Assembly: GCA_001303125.1 (NCBI GenBank)
Contig: LJNE01000004.1
Location: 1 to 33,688, forward strand
Length of the DNA: 33,688 bases
Direction: 5' to 3'
Origin: Parcubacteria bacterium DG_74_1
GTDB lineage: Bacteria; Patescibacteriota; Minisyncoccia; Minisyncoccales; DG-74-1
A model generated the notes under the pieces. It was not told the DNA's origin and made no database searches. It worked only from the letters and a program-made list of their open reading frames with translations. The translations under genes and the position numbers were made by a program. Of the stretch, positions 6,714 through 14,568 are shown in pieces; position 1 is the stretch's first letter; every line of letters starts with the position of its first letter.

Positions 6714-7763
6714 ATGAAAGAAAAAATAGCTTTAATTTCGGTACTAGCAAATTTTGTTTTAGCCGGAGGAAAAATTGCCGTCGGTTTCTTTTCTCATTCT
6801 GCCGCTATCTTGGCAGAAGGACTTCATTCATTTATGGATATTTTCTCCTCAGCGGTCGGCTATATTGGAATCAAAATTTCCAAAAAACCTGAAGACGAAA
6901 AACATCCCTATGGTCATTATAAATTTGAGGTTTTAGCCGGAGTAATTATTACCTTGATTCTTTTAGCAACTGGTCTGGGGATAATGTGGGAAGCCTATAA
7001 GAATTTTTTAGCTCCGGAAAAAATTGAAATTGGCTATTGGGCCCTTGGGGTAATGCTCTTTTCAGCAGCCTTAAACGAAGTGATGGCTCGCTTGAAAATG
7101 CATTTCGGTAAAAAAGAAAACTCCATTGCTCTTTTGTCTGACGGCCTTCATTCGAGGGTTGATGTTTTTGCTTCTCTGACAGTTTTTGTGGGTTTGATTC
7201 TAGCGAGATACTGGATATTTATCGATTCGGCCCTGGCTTTTTTAATTGGCCTTTATATCATCAAAGAATCTTTCTCTTTGGGCAAAGAAGCAATTGATTC
7301 CTTACTTGACGTTTCAGCCGGTGAGGAAATAGAGAAACAGATAAAAACAATTACTGAGACAGAAGGCGTTGAAATGGCTTATTTAAAAACCCAGAAAAAA
7401 GGTTCGGCCGTTACCGCCAACTTGGAAATAAGGTTACCGAACAATTTAAATGTAGAGGAAGCAACCAAAATTTCCAATAGTTTGCGAGAAAAACTTATAA
7501 GAGAGATTGAGAGTCTTCAGTATGTTGTCATTCAAATTACCAGCCACCAAGTAGAAACCGGTTTTTACAAACCTGCTTTTGGTAGGGCTTTTGGCTGGCA
7601 AAGGAGAGGTAGGTTTAGAGGGGCATTTGCCACAGCAACGGGAGGAGGACCGGGCGGTTACTGTATCTGTCCCAAATGCGGTTATAAAATTATCCATCAA
7701 CGCGGCATTCCCTGCTCAAGCCTTACCTGTCCGAAATGTCAAACAAACTTAGTTAGAAAATAA
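6714..7763 (+). CDS. Cation diffusion facilitator with C-terminal glycine-rich linker and Cys-rich zinc-ribbon-like tail
   Basis: Residues 1-~285 form a standard CDF (FieF-type) metal efflux protein with six hydrophobic segments. The metal-site motifs are EGLHSFMD in helix 2 and SDGLHSRVD in helix 5, followed by a cytoplasmic beta-alpha domain ending in VIQITSHQVE. After that the protein does not stop: a Gly/Arg/Phe-rich linker (about 287-316) leads to a module with Cys at 317, 319, 322, 334, 339 and 342 plus His 328. Similar CxCPxCG...HxxGxPC...CPxC modules occur in small proteins near NifX-like genes in anaerobes. The tail may sense or bind metal. Export of Zn or Fe is likely, but the substrate is unproven. 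Confidence 0.87.
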   Translation: MKEKIALISVLANFVLAGGKIAVGFFSHSAAILAEGLHSFMDIFSSAVGYIGIKISKKPEDEKHPYGHYKFEVLAGVIITLILLATGLGIMWEAYKNFLAPEKIEIGYWALGVMLFSAALNEVMARLKMHFGKKENSIALLSDGLHSRVDVFASLTVFVGLILARYWIFIDSALAFLIGLYIIKESFSLGKEAIDSLLDVSAGEEIEKQIKTITETEGVEMAYLKTQKKGSAVTANLEIRLPNNLNVEEATKISNSLREKLIREIESLQYVVIQITSHQVETGFYKPAFGRAFGWQRRGRFRGAFATATGGGPGGYCICPKCGYKIIHQRGIPCSSLTCPKCQTNLVRK

Positions 7764-7780
7764 TTCGATAAACTTACCAT

Positions 7781-8059
7781 ATGGTCAGACCATTAAAACC
7801 AAGGAGGGTATTATTCGATCCAAGCGTAGTTTATTTCAAGCCCCGAGCTGTACCTCTATCACTGTTAGAAGAAGTTGATTTGAGTATAGACGAGCTTGAA
7901 GCTTTGCGGCTTTGCGACTTGAAAAACTTGGCACAGGTAGAAGCAGCCAAAAAAATGGATATTTCCCAAAGCACTTTCCAGAGGATTCTGACTTCGGCCC
8001 GGCAAAAGGTTGCCCAGGCCCTTACTGAAGGAAGGGCCATAAAAATTAGAAAGAGATAG
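7781..8059 (+). CDS. DUF134 family DNA-binding protein
   Basis: This 92-residue protein matches DUF134: an N-terminal RPxKPRRV segment, FKPRAVPLSLLEEVDLSIDE, the core ELEALRLCDL, and a helix-turn-helix resembling sigma-70 region 4 (QVEAAKKMDISQSTFQRIL). DUF134 genes recur beside NifX/NifB-type and MinD-ferredoxin genes. It is therefore the best candidate in this cluster for a local regulator, although no operator could be identified. It begins 17 bases after the CDF stop at an ATG in a TAT-ATG context without a Shine-Dalgarno. Confidence 0.87.
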   Translation: MVRPLKPRRVLFDPSVVYFKPRAVPLSLLEEVDLSIDELEALRLCDLKNLAQVEAAKKMDISQSTFQRILTSARQKVAQALTEGRAIKIRKR

Positions 8060-8090
8060 TCGCTGGCTAGTATCAAATAAAATTTCCTAC

Positions 8091-8119
8091 TTGACAGAGA
8101 TAATCCTTATAGCTTTAAT
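8091..8119 (+). promoter_or_regulatory. Sigma-70-type promoter before the ferredoxin gene
   Basis: TTGACA at 8091-8096 is a perfect -35, followed by exactly 17 bases and TTTAAT at 8114-8119. The predicted start is near 8126, only a base or two before the ATG at 8128. Transcripts from here would be leaderless or nearly so, which suggests the ferredoxin can be made independently of the upstream cluster. Confidence 0.55.
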
Positions 8120-8127
8120 GGAGCAAT

Positions 8128-8313
8128 ATGACCTGTAAGGTTGATAAAGAAAAATGTATTGGTTGCGGTCTTTGTTCCAATCTCTGTTCGGAGGTTTTTG
8201 AATTAACAGGAGATGGCAAGGCAACAGTGAAAGAAGGAGCAGATTTAGAGAAGAACAAAGAATGCGTTAAAGAAGCCAAAGAAAGCTGCCCGGTCGGCGC
8301 GATCGAGGCGTAA
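8128..8313 (+). CDS. 4Fe-4S ferredoxin, 61 aa
   Basis: A minimal ferredoxin. The first motif CIGCGLCSNLC supplies three cluster cysteines near the N-terminus, and the closing ESCPVGAI supplies the fourth. Unlike 2[4Fe-4S] ferredoxins, the second half has no full CxxCxxC motif, so one cluster is expected (Thermotoga/Pyrococcus type). It is a natural electron donor candidate for the thioredoxin-FTR fusion and the FMN glutamate-synthase-like protein upstream. It has its own promoter, and a hairpin terminator candidate lies about 70 bases after its stop. Confidence 0.88.
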   Translation: MTCKVDKEKCIGCGLCSNLCSEVFELTGDGKATVKEGADLEKNKECVKEAKESCPVGAIEA

Positions 8314-8384
8314 TAGCTCTATGTTTTTCCAGGATTAACCAGAAAGAACCACCAATACTTTTTGGGAATTATTTGTTGGATAAT

Positions 8385-8407
8385 AAAATCGCCAGATTGG
8401 CGGTTTT
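8385..8407 (+). terminator. Intrinsic-terminator-like hairpin between ferredoxin and sufC
   Basis: AAAATCGCC (8385-8393) pairs with GGCGGTTTT (8399-8407) around a five-base loop, with one T-G wobble. The 3' arm ends in four Ts. The stem is short but lies where the ferredoxin transcript should end and 18 bases before sufC. Confidence 0.5.
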
Positions 8408-8424
8408 ATGTTAAGATAAAAAAC

Positions 8425-9144
8425 ATGAAAAAGGTCTTATTAAAGATAGAAAGCCTTTGGTCAAAAGGGGATAGTGGAGAGATCTTGAGAGGAATTAACC
8501 TCAAACTAGGACCTGGTGAGACTCAGGCGCTTTTGGGTCCGAATGCTTCTGGTAAAAGCACTCTCGCCCAGGTAATCTTGGGGAATCCAAAGTATAAAAT
8601 AATTAGAGGGAAAATCTACTTCTTAGGGAAAGATATCACCCGGTTTTCACCGGAAAGAAGAGCAAAACTTGGGATGGCTTTGGTTTGGCAAATGCCGCCC
8701 ACAATAAAAGGCGTGAAATTATCTGCTCTTTTAGAGAAGATTTCAAAAGAAAAGATAGAAACTACTGAAGGAGAAGAACTTTTAGAAAGAGAGATAAACG
8801 TTGATTTTTCAGGCGGGGAGCGAAAAATCTCAGAAATATTACAAACTATTGCCCTAAAACCAAGGTTGGTTATTTTTGATGAAGTAGATTCAGGGTTAGA
8901 TATTAAAAAAATAGAAACTGTCGCAAAGATAATAAAAAGGGAGCTAATTTCGAGAAAAATAGCTATTCTAATAATTACCCATTCTGGGCAAATTTTGAAA
9001 TTTTTAAAGCCCGCCTTTACCAATGTTTTAGTTAAAGGCAGGATTATTTGTAAAGAAAAAAATTATAAAAAAATTTTAAAGGTCATTGCAAAATATGGCT
9101 ATGAAAAATGTAAAAAATGTCCATTTTTGGCAGGTAGACAATAA
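8425..9144 (+). CDS. sufC: Fe-S cluster assembly ATPase SufC
   Basis: SufC energises the SufB/SufD scaffold during Fe-S cluster assembly. Seen here are Walker A GPNASGKST (38-46), a Q-loop in ALVWQMPP, signature FSGGERKISEI (the SufC form with Glu in the middle) and Walker B VIFDEVDSGLDI, where DSGLD is diagnostic. The start at ATG 8425 gives 239 residues, close to the family norm. A longer frame from 8362 would run through the preceding hairpin and is unlikely. The final residues include CKKCPF. The scaffold gene begins inside its 3' end, so they are coupled. No sufS, sufU or sufE is adjacent. Confidence 0.88.
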   Translation: MKKVLLKIESLWSKGDSGEILRGINLKLGPGETQALLGPNASGKSTLAQVILGNPKYKIIRGKIYFLGKDITRFSPERRAKLGMALVWQMPPTIKGVKLSALLEKISKEKIETTEGEELLEREINVDFSGGERKISEILQTIALKPRLVIFDEVDSGLDIKKIETVAKIIKRELISRKIAILIITHSGQILKFLKPAFTNVLVKGRIICKEKNYKKILKVIAKYGYEKCKKCPFLAGRQ

Positions 9145-10006
9145 GATAAAAAACATTATTCAGGTTCCAGGGAATGTCATTTTGCCCAGTGCTCAAGCTT
9201 GGCGAAAATTTAACTGGGTAAAGAAATATTTTGATAAAGAGCCGAAAGAAGGTTATTTCATTTGGATTAAAAAACAAGTCGATTCTCCACTAGCTACTTG
9301 CATTAACATTGCTTCTCCAAAAGCTTCCCAGAATTTAACAAATTTAATGGTGGTTGAAAAAGGAATAAAGGTTAAATCAAATGTTATCTGTTCGGCGATT
9401 GGAAATAATTTATGTGGCAGTCACAGGGCGAGGGGCAAATTGATTCTTAAAAGCGGAAGTTCTTTAGAATATAATCATTTCCATCAGTGGGGCCAAAATG
9501 ATTTTGTCTCACCTGACTACGAATTTATTTTAGAAAAAAATTCCCGATTAATTTATAATTACAAAAATTCCTTTCCACCCAAAAACCTTCTTTTAAAAAC
9601 AATTATTCAGAGCGGTGAGGGTTCTTCTTCGAACCTAAACCTAGTTATTAATAGTTTGAATTCTAAAGTGGGAATTTTAGAAAATGTCAACCTTTCTGGT
9701 TTAAATTCTCAGGCAGTAATGAAATTGAGATTAGTTGGAAGAGAGAATAGCCAGACTGAAGCTGTTAGCGTAATTTCAGCCAAATCTCCTTCTCGGGGTC
9801 ACTTGGATTGCCAGGGCTTGGTAGTTAGCCCGAAGGCCAAAATGTCTTTAACTCCGAGATTGATTTGTCAAAATAAAGATGCCCAGTTAACCCACGAGGC
9901 TTCGATTGGAAAAATTTCGGAAGAAGAATTGACCTATTTAAGAATGAGGGGATTAACGGAAAAAGAGGCAATTAACCTGATTGTTGCAGGGTTTTTGAAA
10001 ACATGA
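9095..10006 (+). CDS. Short SufB/SufD-family Fe-S cluster scaffold protein
   Basis: The SufBD core beta-helix is recognisable: YNHFHQWGQNDF, LSGLNSQAVMKLRLVG, and the C-terminal LTPRLICQNKDAQLTHEASI with SEEELTYLRMRGL. These match the conserved end of SufB and SufD. At about 303 residues it is much shorter than SufB (around 470) and lacks most of the N-terminal region. Only one SufBD gene is present, which resembles the two-gene minimal SufC-SufB systems of some anaerobes and archaea. Start choice is uncertain: TTG 9086, ATG 9095 and ATG 9101 share the frame; 9095 is used. It overlaps sufC, and its TGA overlaps the mnmA ATG. Confidence 0.83.
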   Translation: MAMKNVKNVHFWQVDNKIKNIIQVPGNVILPSAQAWRKFNWVKKYFDKEPKEGYFIWIKKQVDSPLATCINIASPKASQNLTNLMVVEKGIKVKSNVICSAIGNNLCGSHRARGKLILKSGSSLEYNHFHQWGQNDFVSPDYEFILEKNSRLIYNYKNSFPPKNLLLKTIIQSGEGSSSNLNLVINSLNSKVGILENVNLSGLNSQAVMKLRLVGRENSQTEAVSVISAKSPSRGHLDCQGLVVSPKAKMSLTPRLICQNKDAQLTHEASIGKISEEELTYLRMRGLTEKEAINLIVAGFLKT

Positions 10007-11025
10007 ATAAAAAAGTAGCCTGCTTAATGTCGGGTGGTCTGGATTCTTCGGTGGCGGCAGCCCTCTTAAAGAGGGCTGGCTTTAATCTGGTTGGAGTTTT
10101 TCTGAGGCTCGCCGATTTGCCAAACTTTAAAGAGGGCGAAAAAAGAGCTAAAAAAGTTGCTAAAATTCTGAAGATCCCTTTTTTGTTTTTGGATTTGAAG
10201 AAGGAATTCAAGAAAAGAATTATTAATTATTTTTTAGAAGGATATAAAAGAGGAGTTACGCCTAATCCCTGCGTGGTTTGTAATAAAGAAATAAAATTTG
10301 GGCTTTTCTTGAAAAGGGCCTTTAAATTGGACGCCGACTATCTGGCAACCGGGCATTATGTCCGCCTGCGGCAGAGAAAATTATTAAAAGCAAAAGATAA
10401 AGAAAAAGATCAGTCGTATTTTTTGTGGATGTTAACTCAAAAAGAATTAAAAAGAATTTTATTTCCGATAGGAAATTATACCAGAGAGGAAGTTAGAAAT
10501 TTAGCTAAAGAACTTGGGTTGCCCTCCCTTTTAACTACCTCAAAATCAGTGGAAATCTGTTTTATTCCCAAGACCATCGAAGGTTTCTTAAGGGATCATC
10601 TAAAAACAAAAATTGGCCAGATTCTTGATGTCAAAGGAAAGATTCTGGCTGAGCATCAGGGGCTGCCTTTTTACACCATCGGCCAGAGAAAGAGGATTGG
10701 CTTATCCGGCGGGCCTTATTGGGTTTTAGGCAAGGACTTTAAGAAAAATATTTTGATTGTCAGTAAAAACGAAAAAGATTTGTATAAAAAAGAATTAATT
10801 ATTAAGAATATCAACTGGATTTCGGGCAAAGAGCCAAGGTTACCCCTGAAGGCAATGATCAAAATTCGTTATCGCCACCACCTCGCCTTAGCTGTAATAA
10901 GAAAAAATTTAAAACCCGCAACTTACAACCTAAGATTTAGTCGTCCGCAGCGAGCGATAACGCCTGGACAATCGGCAGTTTTTTATAAGGGTAGCGAGCT
11001 TTTAGGCGGCGGGATAATTTGCTAA
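10003..11025 (+). CDS. mnmA: tRNA-specific 2-thiouridylase MnmA
   Basis: MnmA adds sulfur to U34 of tRNAs for Lys, Glu and Gln. The N-terminal PP-loop is MSGGLDSSVAA. The two catalytic cysteines are C90 in NPCVVCNKEIKFG and C186 in SVEICFIP. The GHY motif (ATGHYVRL), DQSYFLW, YTIGQRKRIGLSGG and the C-terminal beta-barrel (SRPQRAITPGQSAVFY) are all in order. Length 340 is slightly under the family average. It is translationally coupled (ATGA) to the scaffold gene, so sulfur-cluster assembly and tRNA thiolation are probably co-expressed. No cysteine desulfurase is seen in the window. Confidence 0.93.
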   Translation: MNKKVACLMSGGLDSSVAAALLKRAGFNLVGVFLRLADLPNFKEGEKRAKKVAKILKIPFLFLDLKKEFKKRIINYFLEGYKRGVTPNPCVVCNKEIKFGLFLKRAFKLDADYLATGHYVRLRQRKLLKAKDKEKDQSYFLWMLTQKELKRILFPIGNYTREEVRNLAKELGLPSLLTTSKSVEICFIPKTIEGFLRDHLKTKIGQILDVKGKILAEHQGLPFYTIGQRKRIGLSGGPYWVLGKDFKKNILIVSKNEKDLYKKELIIKNINWISGKEPRLPLKAMIKIRYRHHLALAVIRKNLKPATYNLRFSRPQRAITPGQSAVFYKGSELLGGGIIC

Positions 11026-11046
11026 ATTTTTATTACGTGGTATAAC
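11019..11046 (+). promoter_or_regulatory. Promoter before the MacAB-like export cassette
   Basis: TTGCTA (11019-11024), 16 bases, then TATAAC (11041-11046) preceded by TGG, forming an extended -10. The -35 overlaps the mnmA stop, and the adaptor gene starts 40 bases downstream. The match is good but unverified. Confidence 0.45.
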
Positions 11047-11085
11047 TGAAAAGAAAGGTCAAGTTCAATAAAAGCAGAATAAAAT

Positions 11086-12588
11086 ATGTCTAAAAAAACA
11101 ATCGTTATTTTATTATTAGTACTTTTTGTTGGAATTATTGTTTATTTGTTTTTTGGAAGGGGTAAGCCACCAGAAAAAGAATTTTTTGTCGTTGAAAAAC
11201 AAGACCTAGTTCGAGAAATTAGCGTTGTCGGTAAAGTAAAACCGGCGGAAAGTCTCGATTTAGCGCTCGAAAGGACTGGAGTTTTAACTGGTGTTTTTGT
11301 AGAAACTGGAGATAAAATTGAAAGAGGAACTCTTTTAGCGCGGCTTGATATTAGCGATGCTGAAAAAACAATTAAAGACGCCGAGGTAGGGTTAGAAAAT
11401 GCAAAATTAGCCCTGGATAAAATAAATTTACAGCAAGAACAGCTATTAAGAGGTGATACCTTAAACAAAAATTATGAGGACGGACTGACTATTTTATCTA
11501 GTTTTTACGATGAAACAACTGCTATCTTAAATTCTTTAGACGATATTCTTTTCGAGGCCACGTTAGAAGAGGAAAAACAGAATATTGAGTATTATGCGGA
11601 ATACGATGAGCAATTTAGCAATGAACCTAAGCGTCTTTGGCGACTCTATCAAGAAGCGGAGAATTTAAACAAGGATGGCCTCATTGATTATCAGGTAGCC
11701 AAAAGAGGAGAGGGAGATGCTACCAGGAAAGCAATTAATTCAGGACAAAGTCTGACAGTAAAACTTGCTGAAATTATAAAATCAACAAGAGATATTATCC
11801 GTTATCTTCAAGATTATTTCGTAGAAGAGGATTTAGTCCATGAGAAACAGTCAATTATTAGCAGTCACGCCAACACACTTAGTCAATATGATTTAGTTAT
11901 CGATGATTATCTGAAGAACCTCACGACTATAGTTAATGCTATTAATGATTATTATGACAGAATAGAATCATTACCTCTTGATGTAAGAACCCAAGAATTG
12001 CTTGTAAAACAAAGAGAAAATGAGTTGGCTGACGCCAAAAACAATCTGGCAAAATATTTTTTATATTCACCGATTAATGGTGTAGTGGCTAGCTTGGATT
12101 TGAAAAGGGGAGAGATTGTGACGGCTAACGTCCCTGTTATTGAGCTTATTTCTAGCTCGCAGTTTGAAATAGTGGCCGATATTTACGAAGAAGATATTGT
12201 GAAGATAGAAATTGGTGCTCCCGTAGAAATCAGCCTGCCGGCTTTTCCCAAAGAAACATTTAAGGGAAGAGTAATTTTTATTGGTACGGCAGAAAAAATT
12301 ATTGATCGCGTGGTTTACTATGAAGCTAGAATAGTTTTTGATGAAGATTTACCAAAGGGAATAAAGCCTACCATGACAGCGGATGTTGTTATTCAGTCAG
12401 AGAGAAGAAAAAACGTTTTAGTTATTCCTGAAGAAGCCGTAAAGAAGACCGACGAGAAAACAACGGTTGAGGTTTTCCAAGACGGGGAAGTTAAAGAAAA
12501 AGAAATAGAAGTTGGCCTTGAAGGAGACGATGATATGGTTGAGGTTGTTTCGGGCTTAGAAGAAGGAGAGGAAGTAATTTTAGAGTAG
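11086..12588 (+). CDS. HlyD/MacA-type efflux periplasmic adaptor-like subunit
   Basis: A membrane-anchored adaptor of 500 residues. An uncleaved signal anchor spans about residues 4-24 after MSKK. A split lipoyl domain follows (VKPAESLDLALERTGVL and, later, LYSPINGVVASLDLKRGEIV), flanking a long alpha-helical region (~100-320). Then come a beta-barrel (FEIVADIYEEDIVKI) and a membrane-proximal domain (VLVIPEEAVKK). The helical insert is acidic and much longer than in classical MacA. It lies directly upstream of a MacB-type ATPase and permease. In a single-membrane cell the assembly would act outside the cytoplasmic membrane; the substrate is unknown. Confidence 0.85.
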   Translation: MSKKTIVILLLVLFVGIIVYLFFGRGKPPEKEFFVVEKQDLVREISVVGKVKPAESLDLALERTGVLTGVFVETGDKIERGTLLARLDISDAEKTIKDAEVGLENAKLALDKINLQQEQLLRGDTLNKNYEDGLTILSSFYDETTAILNSLDDILFEATLEEEKQNIEYYAEYDEQFSNEPKRLWRLYQEAENLNKDGLIDYQVAKRGEGDATRKAINSGQSLTVKLAEIIKSTRDIIRYLQDYFVEEDLVHEKQSIISSHANTLSQYDLVIDDYLKNLTTIVNAINDYYDRIESLPLDVRTQELLVKQRENELADAKNNLAKYFLYSPINGVVASLDLKRGEIVTANVPVIELISSSQFEIVADIYEEDIVKIEIGAPVEISLPAFPKETFKGRVIFIGTAEKIIDRVVYYEARIVFDEDLPKGIKPTMTADVVIQSERRKNVLVIPEEAVKKTDEKTTVEVFQDGEVKEKEIEVGLEGDDDMVEVVSGLEEGEEVILE

Positions 12589-12629
12589 GTAATGCCATCA
12601 ACGTTCTCGCTGGAAGCGAAGTTCTTATA

Positions 12630-13346
12630 ATGACATCAGAGCCTGTTATAAAACTGGAAAATGTCTGGAAGATTTATCAATTAGGAAAAGTAGAACTCGC
12701 CGCTTTAAGGGGTGTAAGCCTCGATATTAATCGAGGTGATTTTGTGACCATTATGGGTCCTTCCGGTTCTGGGAAATCCACCCTTTTGAATATGATAGGG
12801 AGTTTGGATTTCCCAAGTAAAGGGAAAGTCTTTTTAAAAGGAAAAGACATTTCTTTGATGTCAGAAAATCAATTATCTCAGCTTCGGGGGAAGACTATTG
12901 GTTTTGTTTTTCAGGAGTTTAATTTATTGCCAAATTTAGATGTTTTAGAAAATATCACCTTACCCATGGTTTTTCAGGGACTCAGTTTAGAAAAAAGAAA
13001 AGCCAGAGCCGAGGAGTTAGCTTTATCTCTGGGTTTAAAAGAAAGAATTTTACATCAACCAGCTGAGCTTTCTGGCGGGGAGCGTCAAAGGGTAGCTATT
13101 GCTCGGGCTTTTGCCAATAATCCAGAAGTAGTTATTGCCGATGAACCCACTGGTAATTTAGACTCTATTACTGGAAAGAAAGTAATGGAAATTTTAACTG
13201 ATTTTCACAAAAAAGAAGGGAAGACAGTAGTTGTTGTTACTCACGACCCCAATATCGCAGGTTATAGTGAAAAAATAGTCAATATTAAAGATGGCCAGAT
13301 TACCGTTAATCATCAGCAAGCAGCTGAAGTGTTATGGAGGCATTAA
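12630..13346 (+). CDS. MacB/LolD-type ABC transporter ATP-binding protein
   Basis: The ATPase of 238 residues has Walker A GPSGSGKST, Q-loop FVFQEFNLLPNLDVLENI, signature LSGGERQRVAIARA, Walker B VVIADEPTGNLDS and the switch VTHD. The phrase FNLLPNLDVLENI and the TGNLDS ending are typical of the MacB/LolD/FtsE group, whose members drive mechanotransmission rather than direct substrate transport. The 3' end overlaps the permease gene by 13 bases, so the subunits are coupled. Together with the upstream adaptor it forms a three-gene export or envelope-stress cassette. Confidence 0.9.
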   Translation: MTSEPVIKLENVWKIYQLGKVELAALRGVSLDINRGDFVTIMGPSGSGKSTLLNMIGSLDFPSKGKVFLKGKDISLMSENQLSQLRGKTIGFVFQEFNLLPNLDVLENITLPMVFQGLSLEKRKARAEELALSLGLKERILHQPAELSGGERQRVAIARAFANNPEVVIADEPTGNLDSITGKKVMEILTDFHKKEGKTVVVVTHDPNIAGYSEKIVNIKDGQITVNHQQAAEVLWRH

Positions 13347-14563
13347 AAGAATATTTTCATATAGCAGTTAGAAACATTAAGACCAGGTCTTTAAGGAGTT
13401 GGTTGACTATTTTCGGAATTGTTATTGGTGTTTTTTTGATTATCAGCTTACTTTCTCTGAGTGAAGGATTAAAGGCGACTATTAACGAACAATTGCAGGC
13501 CTTGGGAGGGGAAATGGTTATGGTTATGCCTGGAGGAGATGAAGATATTTTTTCCAGCATGATGTTCGGAGGCGCCCAACTGGAAAGAGAAGACATAGAG
13601 GCAATTGAAAAAGTAAGCGGAGTAGATACAGTTCTTGGATACTCTTTTACCGGAACCACTGGAAGGTATGAAGATGAAGCAAAGCAGATTGCTATAGCCG
13701 GCATGGATCCTTGGAAGGAAAGTCTGGAGATATTGGGTATTTTCCAGGGCTGGGATGTGGCTGAAGGAAGATGGCCGGTCAAAGATAATGAGGTTGTAAT
13801 CGGTCAGGTGGTGGCCTATGATGTTTTTTCTAGAGAAATAAAACCCGGTTCCGAAATAATCATAAAAGGAAGAAAATTTATAATAACAGGAATACTGAAG
13901 TCGTTGGGAAGCCGACAGGACGACAGCATAGTTTATATGGCAATGGAATCTTACCAGGATGTAACTGGTGAGAAACGGGGGACAGCAGCTTACGCCATGG
14001 TTAAGCTTGAAGAAGGAGCAGATGAAAATATTGTAGCCGAGGACATAGAGGATACTTTGAGTAAAACAAGAAAGAGACGGTTTGGCAGTGATGAAGAGGA
14101 TTTTTCCGTCATTACATCCGAAAAAATGGGAGATATAGCTGGCAATATTCTGGGAATAATTCAGTTAGTAATATTTTTGTTTGCCAGCGTAGCTATTGTT
14201 GTAGGCGGTATCGGGATTACAAACAGTATGTTTACTTCGGTAAGGGAAAGAACAAGAGAGATTGGGGTAATGAAGGCTATTGGTGCCAAAAATTCAGCGG
14301 TTCTAATCATTTTTCTTTTCGAAGCAGGTATTATTGGATTTATCGGAGGAATTGGTGGAACATTACTGGGAGCTATTTTAGCTAAAGGAATTGAATTATA
14401 CGGGCAGGCGCACCCCGTATTTTATTTCACAGCCTCAATTACCCCCGGCTTGATTATATTCGGTTTGGTTTTTTCTTTTTTTGTTGGCTGTTTATCAGGG
14501 TTTATTCCAGCCAGATCAGCAGCTAAGCTTAAACCCGTTGAGGCCCTGCGCAGATTTGAATAG
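13334..14563 (+). CDS. MacB-like ABC transporter permease (FtsX/MacB_PCD type)
   Basis: The 409 residues follow the MacB topology without the fused ATPase. A first transmembrane helix (LTIFGIVIGVFLIISLLSL) is followed by an extracytoplasmic MacB_PCD region (about 50-270), then three helices. These include VAIVVGGIGITNSMFTSVRE and a TREIGVMKAIGAK coupling segment, ending in PARSAAKLKPVEALRRFE. That ending is a signature of this permease family. It overlaps the ATPase gene by 13 bases and is followed six bases later by a thioredoxin-CcdA-like gene. The substrate cannot be deduced. Confidence 0.9.
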   Translation: MEALKEYFHIAVRNIKTRSLRSWLTIFGIVIGVFLIISLLSLSEGLKATINEQLQALGGEMVMVMPGGDEDIFSSMMFGGAQLEREDIEAIEKVSGVDTVLGYSFTGTTGRYEDEAKQIAIAGMDPWKESLEILGIFQGWDVAEGRWPVKDNEVVIGQVVAYDVFSREIKPGSEIIIKGRKFIITGILKSLGSRQDDSIVYMAMESYQDVTGEKRGTAAYAMVKLEEGADENIVAEDIEDTLSKTRKRRFGSDEEDFSVITSEKMGDIAGNILGIIQLVIFLFASVAIVVGGIGITNSMFTSVRERTREIGVMKAIGAKNSAVLIIFLFEAGIIGFIGGIGGTLLGAILAKGIELYGQAHPVFYFTASITPGLIIFGLVFSFFVGCLSGFIPARSAAKLKPVEALRRFE

Positions 14564-14568
14564 AAAAA

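Noticed and set aside
8362-8424. Upstream start for sufC
   Set aside because: It would translate through the hairpin at 8385-8407, and the added residues do not belong to SufC; ATG 8425 gives the normal length.
8616-9023. 135-residue reading frame on the minus strand
   Set aside because: It lies wholly opposite sufC, whose motifs are intact. Its translation shows no domain.
13357-13782. 141-residue minus-strand frame opposite the MacB-like permease
   Set aside because: It is antisense to a well-conserved gene and has no recognisable motif; likely a codon-bias shadow.
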